Assembly: GCF_035222275.1 (NCBI RefSeq)
Contig: NC_085886.1
Location: 682,001-746,000, forward strand
Direction: 5' to 3'
Origin: Podospora bellae-mahoneyi
Lineage: Eukaryota > Ascomycota > Sordariomycetes > Sordariales > Podosporaceae
DNA: 64,000 nt
Under the pieces are notes generated by a model. That model worked only from the letters and a program-made list of their open reading frames with translations, had not been told where the DNA came from and did no database searches. The translations under genes and the position numbers were made by a program. Numbering within the stretch: position 1 is the first letter of the stretch; every line of letters starts with the position of its first letter. Positions 41,401 to 52,436 of this stretch are shown here, piece after piece.

Positions 41401-42897
41401 AACATATCAATATATACCCACACACATATATACGTACACATACCTCTTCAAGAATGTATCACCAAGTACCTCGTCCGACACCAGAGATTACCATCGCAGC
41501 GGTCTCTGCCACCACATTTTTCTTTGTCTTGTCATATTACTGTTATACTACCAAGCATTTCGTGAGCGGATTGAATCATAGAGTTGGGTTTTGTTTGGAT
41601 CTTGTTTGGCTCATCATCATTCAGGCTGGGCAGGGAAGAGAAAAAAGGAGTTTACCTGTTTGGGGGAGGCGATCTGTTGTCACATCTACCTACCTCGCTT
41701 TTTCTTATCTGTATCTTTCGCTCTCTCATTTAACATCTCTTTTGTTTTGGTTCGGTTTGGAAGAGAAAAAACTCGGAATGTCCCATCGAACTACGAGGGG
41801 AGTGCGGGCTCAGACGGCCCATCTGTTTTCTTTATTTGGTCATATTTCTTTTCTTTCTGTCTTCATCATCGTCATTTCCATCAAGAAGGGCAAAGGGGGT
41901 ATATGGTGGTTGCATATGGGAATGTGCTGGCGGACAGCAAAGAGGGCGGTACCCTTCTGCTTGTTTCCCAGTGTGTTCATACCCCAGCGGCAGGAAGGGG
42001 AGAGCATGGAATGGTTGGAATGATGAGATGACGGGTATGACGACAATTACTTTGGAAAGGGAAAACCTGTACAGGGGAAGTGGCGGAAAAGAAAGCCAAA
42101 CAGATAAAGCCCTGTGCTGGAGAAGTGGCATGGCAAGAATGATTAGGGGAAAGGGGTTGAAATAGTTACCGATTTTGCCCGTTCATCTTTGTCTTCATAC
42201 TTGGCTTCTGCTTCTTGTGGTTTCGTTCTTGGAGGGAAAGGGAGCATAGAGGTGTATCTAATCAGCCTCATACTTGAACATGAAACAGAAATTTGAAAAC
42301 AAAACAGTTGAAAAGGGAACGTGATGCATGACATCATTGTAGCTTGAATGAAGCTGCAACACTAACTACCTACCTAGGTACCTGCCTTATGCACTAATAA
42401 AGCAGTGATGCTGCGTGAACTGATCTTGATGCTTATGTAACCCTGGGTGAGAGGGTTCGGGTGGTGAGGTGGAGCTTGCGTCGTCATATTCTTGGCAGGC
42501 TCTGGGCTGTGCCTCACATCGCTCCAAGCTTGTGTTCGGCCCACCCTCCACCATAACCACTACCACCACCACCACCACCACCACCACCACTGTACTCCTC
42601 GGTAGCAGCCACACGCAGCCCTTAACACATTTGACTTCTGCTGTCTTTGCATGAAAAACGCCGACAAAATCATCTCTGAGCCTTTTGTGAACACGTCTTG
42701 TCCATAACCACCACCTCGTGCCCCCCTGCTCAACTGTCGCAAACCTCCACGATCAATCCCTGCCTCGTCTGCCCCGCAGACAAGTAGCTGTTGGCTTTCG
42801 CAGTGCTGTGATCCCGGCGAGCTTGCGCCAGCTGCCCTTTTACGTTGCCCACCACCCTTCTCATCCCTTCCAGCACCGCAGTGCGTGACGCCGAGCC
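41401..42897 (+). promoter_or_regulatory. Intergenic region CRIB gene / SNX41
   Basis: This is 1.5 kb holding the CRIB gene 3' UTR and the SNX41 promoter and leader. It contains an (ACC)n microsatellite at about 42562-42590. ORFs here are short and not coding-like. Confidence 0.5.
42562..42590. repeat. (ACC)n trinucleotide microsatellite
   Basis: About ten perfect ACC units in the non-coding region upstream of SNX41. Confidence 0.9.
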
Positions 42898-45082
42898 ATG
42901 TGGAACGACGATGAAGACAATAACCCCTACGGCGGAAGCTTTGAGCGCCGGGACTCGTTTGCTTCCTCCGCCAACGCTTCGTCCCCTATCACCCGAGATT
43001 GTAAGTAGTACTGCTCTTGCTTCCACCACCTCCGACCCAGCCCTCCTGCCATGCTGCTGCCCTTTACTGCCATGCGAGAACTTCGAGATGGTGGGCCTTA
43101 CCGACCTCGAGGATATCTCCCTCGAGTCACCGAGAAGCAGTACTGATGATAGTTCCGACTGGGTGATGATAGATCGATACGACCCCCCACAGACGCCATC
43201 TTCGACCGGCGATGAAGCTCCTCCACACCACGAGCATAGCGATCTAGAGAGCGATGAGGAGGATTATGGCCGTGATCAGGACGAGCTTGTGCCACGGCGG
43301 AAACCGGGGGGTTATGATAGTCGGGTGGAACAGATGCTTTATGAGCATCCGGATATGCCTATTCTGATCACAGAGGCGGGGAAGAGCTCGGAGAATGGGA
43401 GATATATCGTTTATACCATCAAGACTGGGGTGAGTTTTGGTCCAAGCTGTGCTGGGAGCATTGGCATTACTAACATTTGCCTATAGGAGCTTATAGTGCG
43501 CCGACGATACTCGGAATTTGCCTCCCTGAGAGATGCCCTCACGAGACTACACCCAACACTTATTATTCCGCCAATTCCAGAGAAGCACACCATGGCTGAC
43601 TATGCCGCCAATCCTACCAATGCGAAGCAAGACCATCAAATAATCGACTTGAGAAAACGCATGCTGGCCGTTTTCTTGAACCGCTGCAGACGTATGGATC
43701 AAGTTCGCACAGATGGCGTTTGGTGGCGGTTTCTTGATCCCAATTCCAGCTGGGTAGGCAATTGGTGCGTTCAAACATGAGCACGTGCTAACAAGTATCG
43801 TAGAACGAGGTCCTGAACTCGCACCCTGTAGCTTCGATTCCCAAGTCTATCATGAAGGCACCACCACTTGATCCCGCTAACCCGACTCCTGGGCATAACT
43901 ATCTCCCAGTACCAGCCAGCTCGGCCAAGCTCCGCACTGGTCCAGCTACGTCTGCGGATGGTTCAACTGGTGCTCAGCCATTTGCGCGTTTCCCGCCAGA
44001 GAACGCCAACTTGAGCGAGCAGGAGCTTGATCCTTACTTTTTGGCCTTTGAAGCCTCCATCAAGGAACTCGAAACTCTGCTTACAGGACCGATGGAGAAG
44101 GTCAATAGGCGAACACTGGCCCATTTGTCCTCTTTGGCAATGGATCTGCAGGAACTGGGTGCTAAATTCAATGCCTTTGCACTTTCGGACACAAACTCGC
44201 CGCTGGACCTATCAATTGAGAGAATAGGCCAAGCAGCGGACTCGTCTTACATCGCCACGGAAGAGCTGGCGAACTCTCTGGGGGCCAGCTTTGCTGAGCC
44301 CATGCGGGAGAATGCACAGTTTGCGGGAGTGATTCGTAGTGTGCTGAGATACAGGGTGTTGAAGAGGGTACAACAGGACATGACTACGGACGAGCTCAAC
44401 AAGAAACGCGCGCTTCTGGATCAGCTGGAGCGCAGCGAGGCGGAAGCCAGGAGGATTGACCAGTACCTGAGCAGCAGCCAGCAGATCCAGCCTCCGAGAC
44501 GATCGACCAGCACAAGAGAGCCCCAATCACAGCACCGTCGTGACGGCAGCAACGAAGACACGGCGTCGATTGATTCTGATTTTCCCCCTACTCATGCGGA
44601 CATCGCGGCGGCACCATCTGCCAAGATTGGAGCGCCAGAGCGAGCCACGCCGGCCCCGGGCCATAAGAAGGCACCGAGCAGCGGGATCTCTATTACGAAC
44701 AAGATCTTTGGTCCGTTGCGCCATGCTGTCCAGGGTGTGGTGGACGCGGATCCGGAGAGGACGAGAAGGGACATGATTGGGAAGACGAGGGAGTCAATTC
44801 AGCAGCTGGAGCAGGCTCAGGTGGCGTCTGCACAGGATGTCAAGGATGCTAGCGCGAGTGTGCTGAAGGATCTGAAGAGGTTTCAGAAGGAGAAGGAAGA
44901 TGATTTGAAGCGGTATATGGTGAGCGTCTTTTGTCTCTCTGGGCAGGGTATGGTCGTGGTGCTAATGACATTTGTAGCTTGCGTATGCAAAGAGCCAAAT
45001 CGAGTGGGCCAAGAAGAACAAAGAGACGTGGGAGGAGGCCAAGGTTGAGGTGGACAAGATTGATGAGTCTTGGGTGCGGTAG
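42898..45082 (+). CDS. SNX41: Sorting nexin-41 (PX-BAR protein)
   Basis: Endosomal sorting nexin of the Snx4/Snx41/Atg20 group, which retrieves cargo from endosomes and supports selective autophagy. Exons 42898-43000, 43041-43429, 43487-43753, 43804-44919, 44978-45082 give 659 residues. The N-terminus MWNDDEDNNPYGGSFERRDS is characteristic of fungal Snx41. The PX domain (about 125-255) contains IVRRRYSEFASLRDAL, the phosphoinositide-binding RRYSEF motif, and PPIPEKHTM. A helical BAR-type region follows (about 300-655), interrupted by a disordered Ser/Pro segment near 465-535. The exon 2 acceptor at 43038-43040 is the only one that keeps phase, and it adds a Cys/Pro-rich stretch (LLPCCCPLLPC), so this junction is the least certain. 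Confidence 0.9.
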
Positions 45083-46012
45083 GTGAAGGGAAAGAAGAGG
45101 ACAGGAATCGGGAAAGGGAAGGAAAAGGAACTACAGATGATGCGCTGGCCAAGAAGGTTGGGGCGACGGCGCTTTAATGTATTGTATGGACTGCCAGGGT
45201 TTGGTAGAGCAGAGTTATGAATCAAGACTTGCGGTGCATTACTGCCATATTTCAGGCATCGGTGCTAAGGGGTGTCAAGGAGTTTGTAGACTGTAGTGAG
45301 TTTGTCAGGTAGGTTTCTTTTTTTCTTCGCCCCGTCACAAGACGAGACCTGAGATCCAGCAAGTTATTTTGAGGACATAGCTGAGGACATGGCTGAGGAC
45401 ATGTTTGGAGTTGGAGATAGATTATGAATGACATCCGCCAGGCCAAGGAACAAGTACTGCGACGCAAGTATAGGTGTAAAAAGATAGTGAAGAGGCGTCG
45501 AAGGATGAAGGATAGGCCTTTGGAATTATTAAAGGTGCATCAAAAGATAGTCAACAAGTCTTGAAAATGCTTTGTTAAGTTCAAGGCATAAGACTATCTT
45601 GAAATGCATGTTAATTATCCTCAAGCACTGTAGACCATCTTTAAACTCCTTCCCATTATCATTCAGCGCATATTCACTATCCTTCAATGCTATGTGTACA
45701 CCTCAACTCTCTTGTCCTCGCCAACCCAAACTGAGAACCTCAACGACCGGCCCCCGCCCCACCTTTTCTTAGCGCGTTTCTGGCAGGGGCCCCGGTGATA
45801 AGATAAAGCCATCCATTCACCCATTCCACCCACCTCCCTACAACCTGTGGTCGCATACAAGTACCTCCTCCCGTCTCAAAAGAAAAGGAAGTTTTAACGC
45901 AAGCAACGAACAACTCTCCCTCCCTCGCCTCAGTTTCTCACGACGCGGCGGCGCAGAACGAATACCTTTGACGACGAAAGCCTACCTTCTATTACGCGAC
46001 GACGAGCGAGCG
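45083..46012 (+). promoter_or_regulatory. Intergenic region SNX41 / CEG1
   Basis: 930 bp. It contains a 12-nt tandem repeat (units like GAGGACATGGCT, 2.75 copies, about 45371-45402) and a CT-rich leader just before CEG1. No gene seen. Confidence 0.5.
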
Positions 46013-47276
46013 ATGAGCACCATGCGCGACGACGCAGGACCCATAACCGACATATCCAAGCCCGGGGTGAAGCTCGACCACGAGTTTGTCCGGGGGCTGA
46101 GGCAGGATGTAGCACGGTTGCTGGGGAGGACGAACGACAAGTTCCCGGGAGCGCAGCCAGTTAGTTTTGCGAGGAGGCATATGGAGGAGTTGAGGAAGGA
46201 GGAGTAAGTCGTCCATGCATCCTGTGAGGTTGAATACTGACGGTTTGGGGGGGGGGGTTTGGTTGTTTAGTTATTACGTCTGCGAAAAGTCTGACGGGAT
46301 CCGGTATCTGCTATATCTCACCCAGGACGACCACGGACACGCATGCCACTACTTGATCGACCGAAAGAATGATTACTGGTACATGGAGAAGAGAAACTTG
46401 CATTTCCCTCTCCCGAACGCGAGTCCGGCAGAGTTTCACGTCGACACGTTGATTGATGGGGAGCTGGTCTTTGACAAGGTCCCCGGGGGAGGGAAGGAGC
46501 CGAAATTCTTGGTTTTTGACCTTTTGTGTCTGGACGGCAAGGCGGATTTGCTTAGTAAATCGCTTGACAAGCGGCTGGGGTACTTTAAGGAGCATGTGAT
46601 GAAGCCGTACAAGAAATTGTTTACGGAGTTCCCGCAGGAGCTCCCGTTCCAGGCTTTCAAGGTGGAGATGAAGGAGATGCAGTTTAGCTATGGGATCGAG
46701 ATGATGTTTCGGGAGGTGCTGCCGAAGCTGAAGCATGAGAATGACGGGTTGATTTTTACGTGCCGGACGACGCCGTATCAGTTTGGGACTGATCCGCACA
46801 TTTTGAAGTGGAAGGCGCCGCATGACAACACGGTGGATTTTAGGTTGCGGTTGGTTTTTCCTACTGTTGAGCCGGATGAGGAGGAACGGGCGGAGGGGAT
46901 TACGAAACCGTTTGTGGATTATGATAGTCTGCCGGAGGCGAGGTTGTTGGTTTTTAAGGGGAGTGAGAGGGGGCAGCCGCAGTATGAGGAGTTTGGGGAG
47001 GGGCTGCATTTGAGTGAGGACGAGTGGGAGGAGCTGAAGAGCTGGGGGGATCCGTTGCAGAATAGGGTGGTGGAGTGCTGCTTGGATGAGGAGAGGAGGT
47101 GGAGGTTGTATAGGTTTCGGGATGACAAGGCGGAGGCGAACCATGTTAGCACTGTTAGGAGTGTGTTGGATAGTATCAAGGATGGGGTGGGGGAGCAGGA
47201 GTTGATTGGGGCTGCGAAGGGGATCAAGGATGGGTGGAAGGCGAGGCAGCAAGGGGGTGGGGGTTATGGGCATTGA
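46013..47276 (+). CDS. CEG1: mRNA guanylyltransferase (capping enzyme alpha subunit)
   Basis: Transfers GMP to the 5' diphosphate end of nascent mRNA in the nucleus. Exons 46013-46203 and 46271-47276 encode 398 residues. Nucleotidyltransferase motifs appear in order: I, EKSDGIR with the GMP-accepting Lys70; [12 protein letters not shown]; IIIa, [30 protein letters not shown]; and the OB-fold motif [12 protein letters not shown]. The splice join completes the Asp-Tyr-Tyr before motif I. As in other fungi there is no fused RNA triphosphatase. The C-terminus ends in a short Gly tail. The intron (46204-46270) contains a run of eleven G residues (46247-46257). The 3' half of the coding strand is strongly G-rich. 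Confidence 0.96.
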
Positions 47277-47701
47277 TTTTGAGAGAGACGGAAAAGGGGT
47301 TATTTGGAGTTTTTTTTTTTTTGGAGGCATGTTAGAGCTTCCACGGAAGCATTTTTGGGTTTCTGTAACAGTAGCTGGCGAGGGAGCTATGGATTGAGAT
47401 ACCTGGCGCGCGTAGTAATTGGAATGAGGATTACATCTTGACTCCATGATTAGGGGACTTTGGAGCTGTGAGCTACGTTCCGTGTCGCATAGCAGCAGGA
47501 CCTAAAAAATGATGAGATAGAAATTGTTGGCAGCTGTTGGAGAGCTTGCCGAAACTGTTTCCAGAGCCAAGCAAGATGTCATGTCTACTTCAGCTCGGTA
47601 ACATTTCGCAATTCAGGAGACAAAAAATAAGCCAGCTATCCAGTTCCAGATCGCTCAACTTGAAAGAGTTGTGGTGATACGAAATTGGCAAAAGGAAAGT
47701 C
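47277..47701. other. Intergenic region CEG1 3' flank / tRNA-Arg
   Basis: 425 bp after the CEG1 stop with a poly-T run near 47310-47325. The end next to 47702 is the tRNA trailer on the - strand, whose T4 tract (complement of the A-run near 47689-47692) may terminate Pol III. No other feature. Confidence 0.45.
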
Positions 47702-47784
47702 CGACCCACGCGCGACTCGAACGCGCAATCTTCAGAGCGATTTCACAACCGAAATCTGACGCCTTACCATTTGGCCAGCGGGCC
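47702..47784 (-). tRNA. tRNA-Arg (anticodon TCG) with an 11-nt intron
   Basis: On the - strand the acceptor stem GGCCCGC (47784-47778) pairs with GTGGGTC (47709-47703) through two G-U wobbles. The D stem is GCC/GGC, the anticodon stem TCAGA/TCTGA, the T stem GCGCG/CGCGC with loop TTCGAGT, and the discriminator is G. The anticodon loop reads TT-TCG-G, then 11 nt (47748-47738), then C. This puts an intron exactly at the canonical 37/38 position. A His (GTG) reading was considered, but no anticodon stem forms around it. A/B boxes are internal. Mature length is 72 nt. Confidence 0.88.
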
Positions 47785-49185
47785 GTTGAACTTGTGATAT
47801 TGTGGCGAGCGAAACTTGGCACCATGATTGACACTAATTTGTAGATCCTTCGCTGTTTGCGACCATTCACTGGACAACACATTTCCCCTCCTTCCTTTCT
47901 TGGAGCTTCTGCTGTGGGCAGCGATGCCAACTCTATTTGTAGCCGCAGGAAACCCTTCTCCAGGTTTTGCTAACCACACAGAAGCTCTGGAAGTTCCGGA
48001 TCTTCCGCTGTTTGTTAAAAAGGTCTTGACCGGGTTTTCGGGTCATGATGCGGGATGTAATGTGCGTGCCTTGCGCACCCGCGAGCGAGCGAAAGGGGGA
48101 TTATCCAGACTCCTTCCCCTTTTGTGTTGCTATGTAACTTTGATCTCGTCTTTTTTTTAACCGCACTTCCAAGACTTGCAAGACAGACGGTTTAGGTCAT
48201 GACCTCCGCTTCGGCAAAGATGCGAACCAGGTCGACGTCGGCAGTGAAGCCCTCGCAGAGTGTGCGGAGGTGACATGCCGCGATCGTTTGCGGAATGGCG
48301 CTCGGCAAGCCGGGAGGCTTAACCCAGGAACGTGGCCTGGGCGTGTAGCATCGGGCCGTACTGACTTGGGCGCCATCTTGCTTCCAAGATTCTTTCCTGG
48401 ACTGCCTTTTTGACACTTTGCCGCTTGATCGCGGCTACGCTGCTTTGCGCGCGTGGGGAACGACAACCCTGCAATCTTCGGGACATCTATTTGCGACGTC
48501 AACGGTCCGCCGCTTGTCGACTTCTTGTTTGGACGACCAACGGAGGCGGAGAGAGAGCAGGTAAGCAGGCGGCGGCAACCTCGGAGGTCTCGGTCATACT
48601 GGCCTTGGGTGAGCATGTTTAGTCACGGTCATGGTCAGCGGATCGAGATGGTATTTTCGAATCTCATGTAGCCCTCTCGCCTCTAATGTCCCCCTCCCCC
48701 GGTGCCCCTCCCTTCTCCGGACCGTCCTCCACCCAATCCTGTGTCTGGAAAAGTAAGCTTACCTCTGCCATAGCGTATTCTCGCCCCCAGTTGCTGATCC
48801 CCACCGCTCCAGATCCAGGACCACAGAGCCCGAAGGAGTCCTTTGCCTGATTCCCGAATGGACGCCCACTGTTACATCCAAGACCGCAATAACGGACAGG
48901 GTGCCGCCGCGTCCACCTACCGGGGAATTTTCAATCCAAGCCATCACGCTCCTCATTTGCCTTCTGTTGCTTCCGACTTCCCGTCTGTGAAGGGCCTCCG
49001 TAATGCGGGTGGGCACGTGTGATGCGGACGGGGGGGTGCTGTTGATATTTTAGGGGCCATGATCATGGCCAGCAAACGAAGGTTTAAGTAGGGGCGGTAT
49101 GCCACGCTGGGTGCTGCTTTCCTCTCTCCCTTCCCTCCTTGCACTCCAGCAGCCAGGACAAGGTGACATTGTGGCGTCTGTCAAG
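47785..49185 (+). promoter_or_regulatory. Upstream region of the cellobiose dehydrogenase gene
   Basis: 1.4 kb without a supported gene. The last 500 bp contain several matches to the CreA/CRE1 carbon-repressor consensus (SYGGRG on the - strand): CCCCGG near 48698, CTCCGG at about 48715, CCCCAG near 48785, CCCCAC and CTCCAG near 48800-48810. Such short motifs are frequent by chance, so repression by glucose is an inference from motif plus enzyme type. Confidence 0.4.
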
Positions 49186-51746
49186 ATGAGGTCTGCCTCT
49201 AGGTTTCTCGGTGCCCTCGCGGCGGTGGCTTCGCTGCCGTCTGCGTTTGGCCAAAACAACGTGCCCAACACCTTCACTGACGCGGAGACGGGTATTGTCT
49301 TCAACTCCTGGGGCATTCCCAATGGCAGCCCTCAGTCCCAAGGTGGGTGGACCTTTGGTATGGCCCTTCCCTCGGACGCCCTTTCCACAGACGCTACCGA
49401 GTTCATCGGTTACTTGGTATGAAGACCCCTTAACCCCTGATGCCTATGGCTATGGCTTTCTCAGAAACTAACTCGGTGTAGGAATGTGCTTCCAAGGATG
49501 CGGCTGGCTGGTGCGGTTTCTCCCTCGCTGGTCCCATGACCAACTCCCTCCTCATCACCGCTTGGCCACATGAGGACACCGTCTACACCACTCTTCGGTA
49601 CGCCGGTGGCTACGCCATGCCCGACAAGTACGCCGGCAACGCCGAGATCACCCAGATCCGCTCCAGCCAAAACTCCACACACTTCTCCCTGGTTTTCAGG
49701 TGCAAGAACTGCTTGCAATGGGATCACAACGGCTCAACCGGTGGGGCCTCGACCAGCGGCGGCTTCTTGGTTCTTGGCTGGGTTCAGGCTTTCCCCTCGC
49801 CTGGCAACCCGACTTGCCCTGATCAGATCACCCTCGAGCAGCACGACAACGGTATGGGCATCTGGGGCGCCGTTCTCGACGAGAATGTTGCCAACCCATC
49901 CTACACTGCCTGGGCTGCTCAGGCTACCAAGACCGTCACTGGCGACTGCGGCGGTCCCGTTGAGACCGGTATCATCGGTGTGCCTGTTCCTACTGGCACC
50001 GCCTTTGACTACATTGTCGTTGGTGGTGGTGCCGGTGGTATCCCCACCGCTGATAAGCTCAGCGAGTCTGGCAAGAGCGTTCTCCTTATCGAGAAGGGTA
50101 TTGCCTCCACTGGCGAGCACGGTGGTACCTTGAAGCCCAAGTGGCTTGAGGGCACTCAACTCACCCGCTTCGATGTCCCCGGTCTTTGCAACCAGATCTG
50201 GGTTGACAGCAACGGTATTGCTTGCACTGATACCGACCAGATGGCTGGTTGCGTCCTCGGTGGTGGCACTGCTATCAACGCTGGTCTCTGGTTCAAGCCT
50301 TACTCTCTCGACTGGGACTACCTCTTCCCTACCGGCTGGAAGGCCAAGGACGTTGCTGGTGCCATCAGCAGGGTCTTTTCCCGCATTCCCGGCACTGACA
50401 CGCCTTCCCAGGATGGTCAGCGTTACCTCCAGCAAGGTTTCAATGTCCTTGCTGGCGGTCTCCGGGCTGCTGGCTGGCAGCAGGTCACGGCTAACAACGC
50501 CCCTGACCGCAAGAACCGCACCTTCTCCAACACCCCTTACATGTTCTCCGGTGGTCAGCGTGGCGGCCCCTTGGCTACCTACCTTCGCACTGCCAAGACC
50601 CGCCCCAACTTCAACCTCTGGCTCAACACCGTCGTCAAGCGTGTGATCCGCACCGACGGCCACATTACCGCCGTTGAGGTCGAGCCCTTCAGAGATGGTG
50701 GCTACAAGGGTATCGTCAAGGTCAAGGACGTCACCGGCCGTGTCGTTCTCTCTGCCGGTACTTTCGGCAGTGCCAAGATCCTCCTCCGCTCCGGTATTGG
50801 TCCCGCCGACCAGCTCGAGATCGTCAAGAACTCGGTCCTCGACGGCCCTGACTTCATCAACAACGCCTCGTGGATCAACCTCCCCGTTGGCTACAACTTG
50901 GATGACCACCTCAACACCGACACCGTCATCAGCCACAACAACGTCGGCCCTGCCTTCTACGACTTCTACCAGGCCTGGACCGCCCCCAACACCACCGACG
51001 CCAACAAGTACCTCTCCTCCCGCTCTGGCATTCTCGCCCAGTCGGCCCCCAACATCGGCCCCATGTTCTGGGAGGAGATCAAGGGCGCTGACGGCAAGGT
51101 CAGACAGCTCCAGTGGACCGCCCGTGTCGAGGGCTCCTTTGACGTCCCCAACGGCTACGCCATGACCATGTCCCAGTACCTCGGCCGCGGCGCCACCTCG
51201 CGCGGCCGCATGACCATCACCCCTTCCCTCACCACCATCGTCTCCGACGTCCCCTACCTCAAGGACCCCAACGACAAGGAGGCCGTCATCACGGGCCTGA
51301 ACAACCTCCGCGCCGCCCTCAACAACGTCCAGGGCCTGACATGGAACTACCCCACCGCGTCCATGTCCTCGCGCGAGTACGTCGACTCCATCCCCGTCAC
51401 CCCCGGCGTCCGCCGCGCCAACCACTGGATGGGCACCAACAAGATTGGCACCGACGACGGCCGCCTCGGCGGTACTGCGGTTGTGGACCTCAACACCAAG
51501 GTGTACGGCACCGATAACTTGTTTGTTGTTGATGCGTCCATCTTCCCTGGTACTCCCGCTACCAACCCGAGCAGTTATATCGTTACTGCTGCTGAGCACG
51601 CCTCTGCCAAAATTCTGGCGCTGCCGCCTGCGCAGGTGAATGCCAAGTGGGCGCAGTGCGGGGGGAAGAACTGGACGGGGAGCTTCCAGTGCGCTGCGGG
51701 GAGCACGTGCCAGAGGCAGAATGATTGGTATAGTCAGTGCCTTTAA
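49186..51746 (+). CDS. cdh: Cellobiose dehydrogenase, class II with CBM1 (AA8-AA3_1)
   Basis: Secreted flavocytochrome that oxidises cellobiose to the lactone and feeds electrons to lytic polysaccharide monooxygenases. Exons 49186-49416 and 49482-51746 encode 831 residues, the usual class II length. Signal peptide: [20 protein letters not shown]. The cytochrome domain (about 25-235) has haem ligands Met96 (AGPMTNS) and His198 (LEQHDNGMG). A linker leads to the GMC dehydrogenase domain, with FAD motif [11 protein letters not shown] (about 255) and active-site His725 (ANHWMG) and Asn772 (PATNPSS). A C-terminal CBM1 (WAQCGGKNW ... WYSQCL, four Cys) binds cellulose. Coding DNA is strongly C-ending, a sign of high expression. 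An in-frame ATG at 49099 would give a less typical signal sequence. Confidence 0.96.
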
Positions 51747-52436
51747 AGGTTGAGGGGGTGATAACCTAGGGGAAGGAAACCGGGGGGTTGGGATGGGGGG
51801 GTGGTAGCATTCTTTGTGAATAGTTATTTCTTTAGGTATATATCTCGCATGTGCATATAACAAATGTTGTTCATACTTAAAATCGTGCTCTTATGACTTC
51901 TGTGATAATGTTTTGATGCTCTGGGTCCTGAAACTAGTCTCGTTTCTCCCTACAAAAGACGACAGGTTTTCCGAGTCAAAATAAGGGATGTTTCAATACA
52001 GCCTGGCTGAACCTCCTCGAATCGCCAACACCACCACCCTCCCTGTCACTATCTGGTCATTAGCAGAGAACTTTGCGTGATAACGGGCACCCTGCCTCCA
52101 TTTGAAGTTTTATCCATTGGAAAGTAGAGCATCCCAGGGCAAACGTGTCTCGTACAACTCTCTTATCTTGAGGAAATCCTTTGGTATTTTTTCCACAACC
52201 GACTGAGAGTGCAATACAAAGTAAATATTCATTTACGTCACGCGGATAAAGTAGCTCGATTTATCCATCAACCGCATTGTTTTATTTGGAAAAAGCCCAC
52301 GTAATCACCTTGCGAAGTCATTATCAGGATTTTCAAACGGAAATCAAATGGGGAATCATTCCACAGCTGCCCGTGTGTTCCCAAATCTCTCCCCATGTAA
52401 AGAAACAAATCAGGGCCATCTCTCCTCTACATAAAC
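51747..52436. other. Convergent 3' region of CDH and an unknown gene
   Basis: 690 bp between two stops facing each other; both 3' UTRs are expected here. A/T-rich near 51830-51900 and 52190-52280. No gene seen. Confidence 0.45.

Noticed and set aside
45371-45402. 12-nt tandem repeat after SNX41
   Set aside because: Only 2.75 copies in a 3' flank; ordinary slippage, mentioned only in the intergenic entry.
46311-47447. Open frame of about 378 codons opposite CEG1
   Set aside because: Antisense shadow of a G-rich gene; its translation is Pro/Leu/Arg-rich noise, while the + strand frame has all capping-enzyme motifs.
47702-47784. Reading this tRNA as tRNA-His (GTG)
   Set aside because: With GTG as anticodon no 5-bp anticodon stem forms. 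The TCG reading gives a perfect stem and puts the extra bases at the canonical intron site.
49734-51863. Long open frame (about 700 codons) on the - strand opposite cellobiose dehydrogenase
   Set aside because: It mirrors the strongly biased codon use (C in third position) of the CDH gene, which removes antisense stops. The translation is a low-complexity Val/Gly/Asp-rich chain without any domain.
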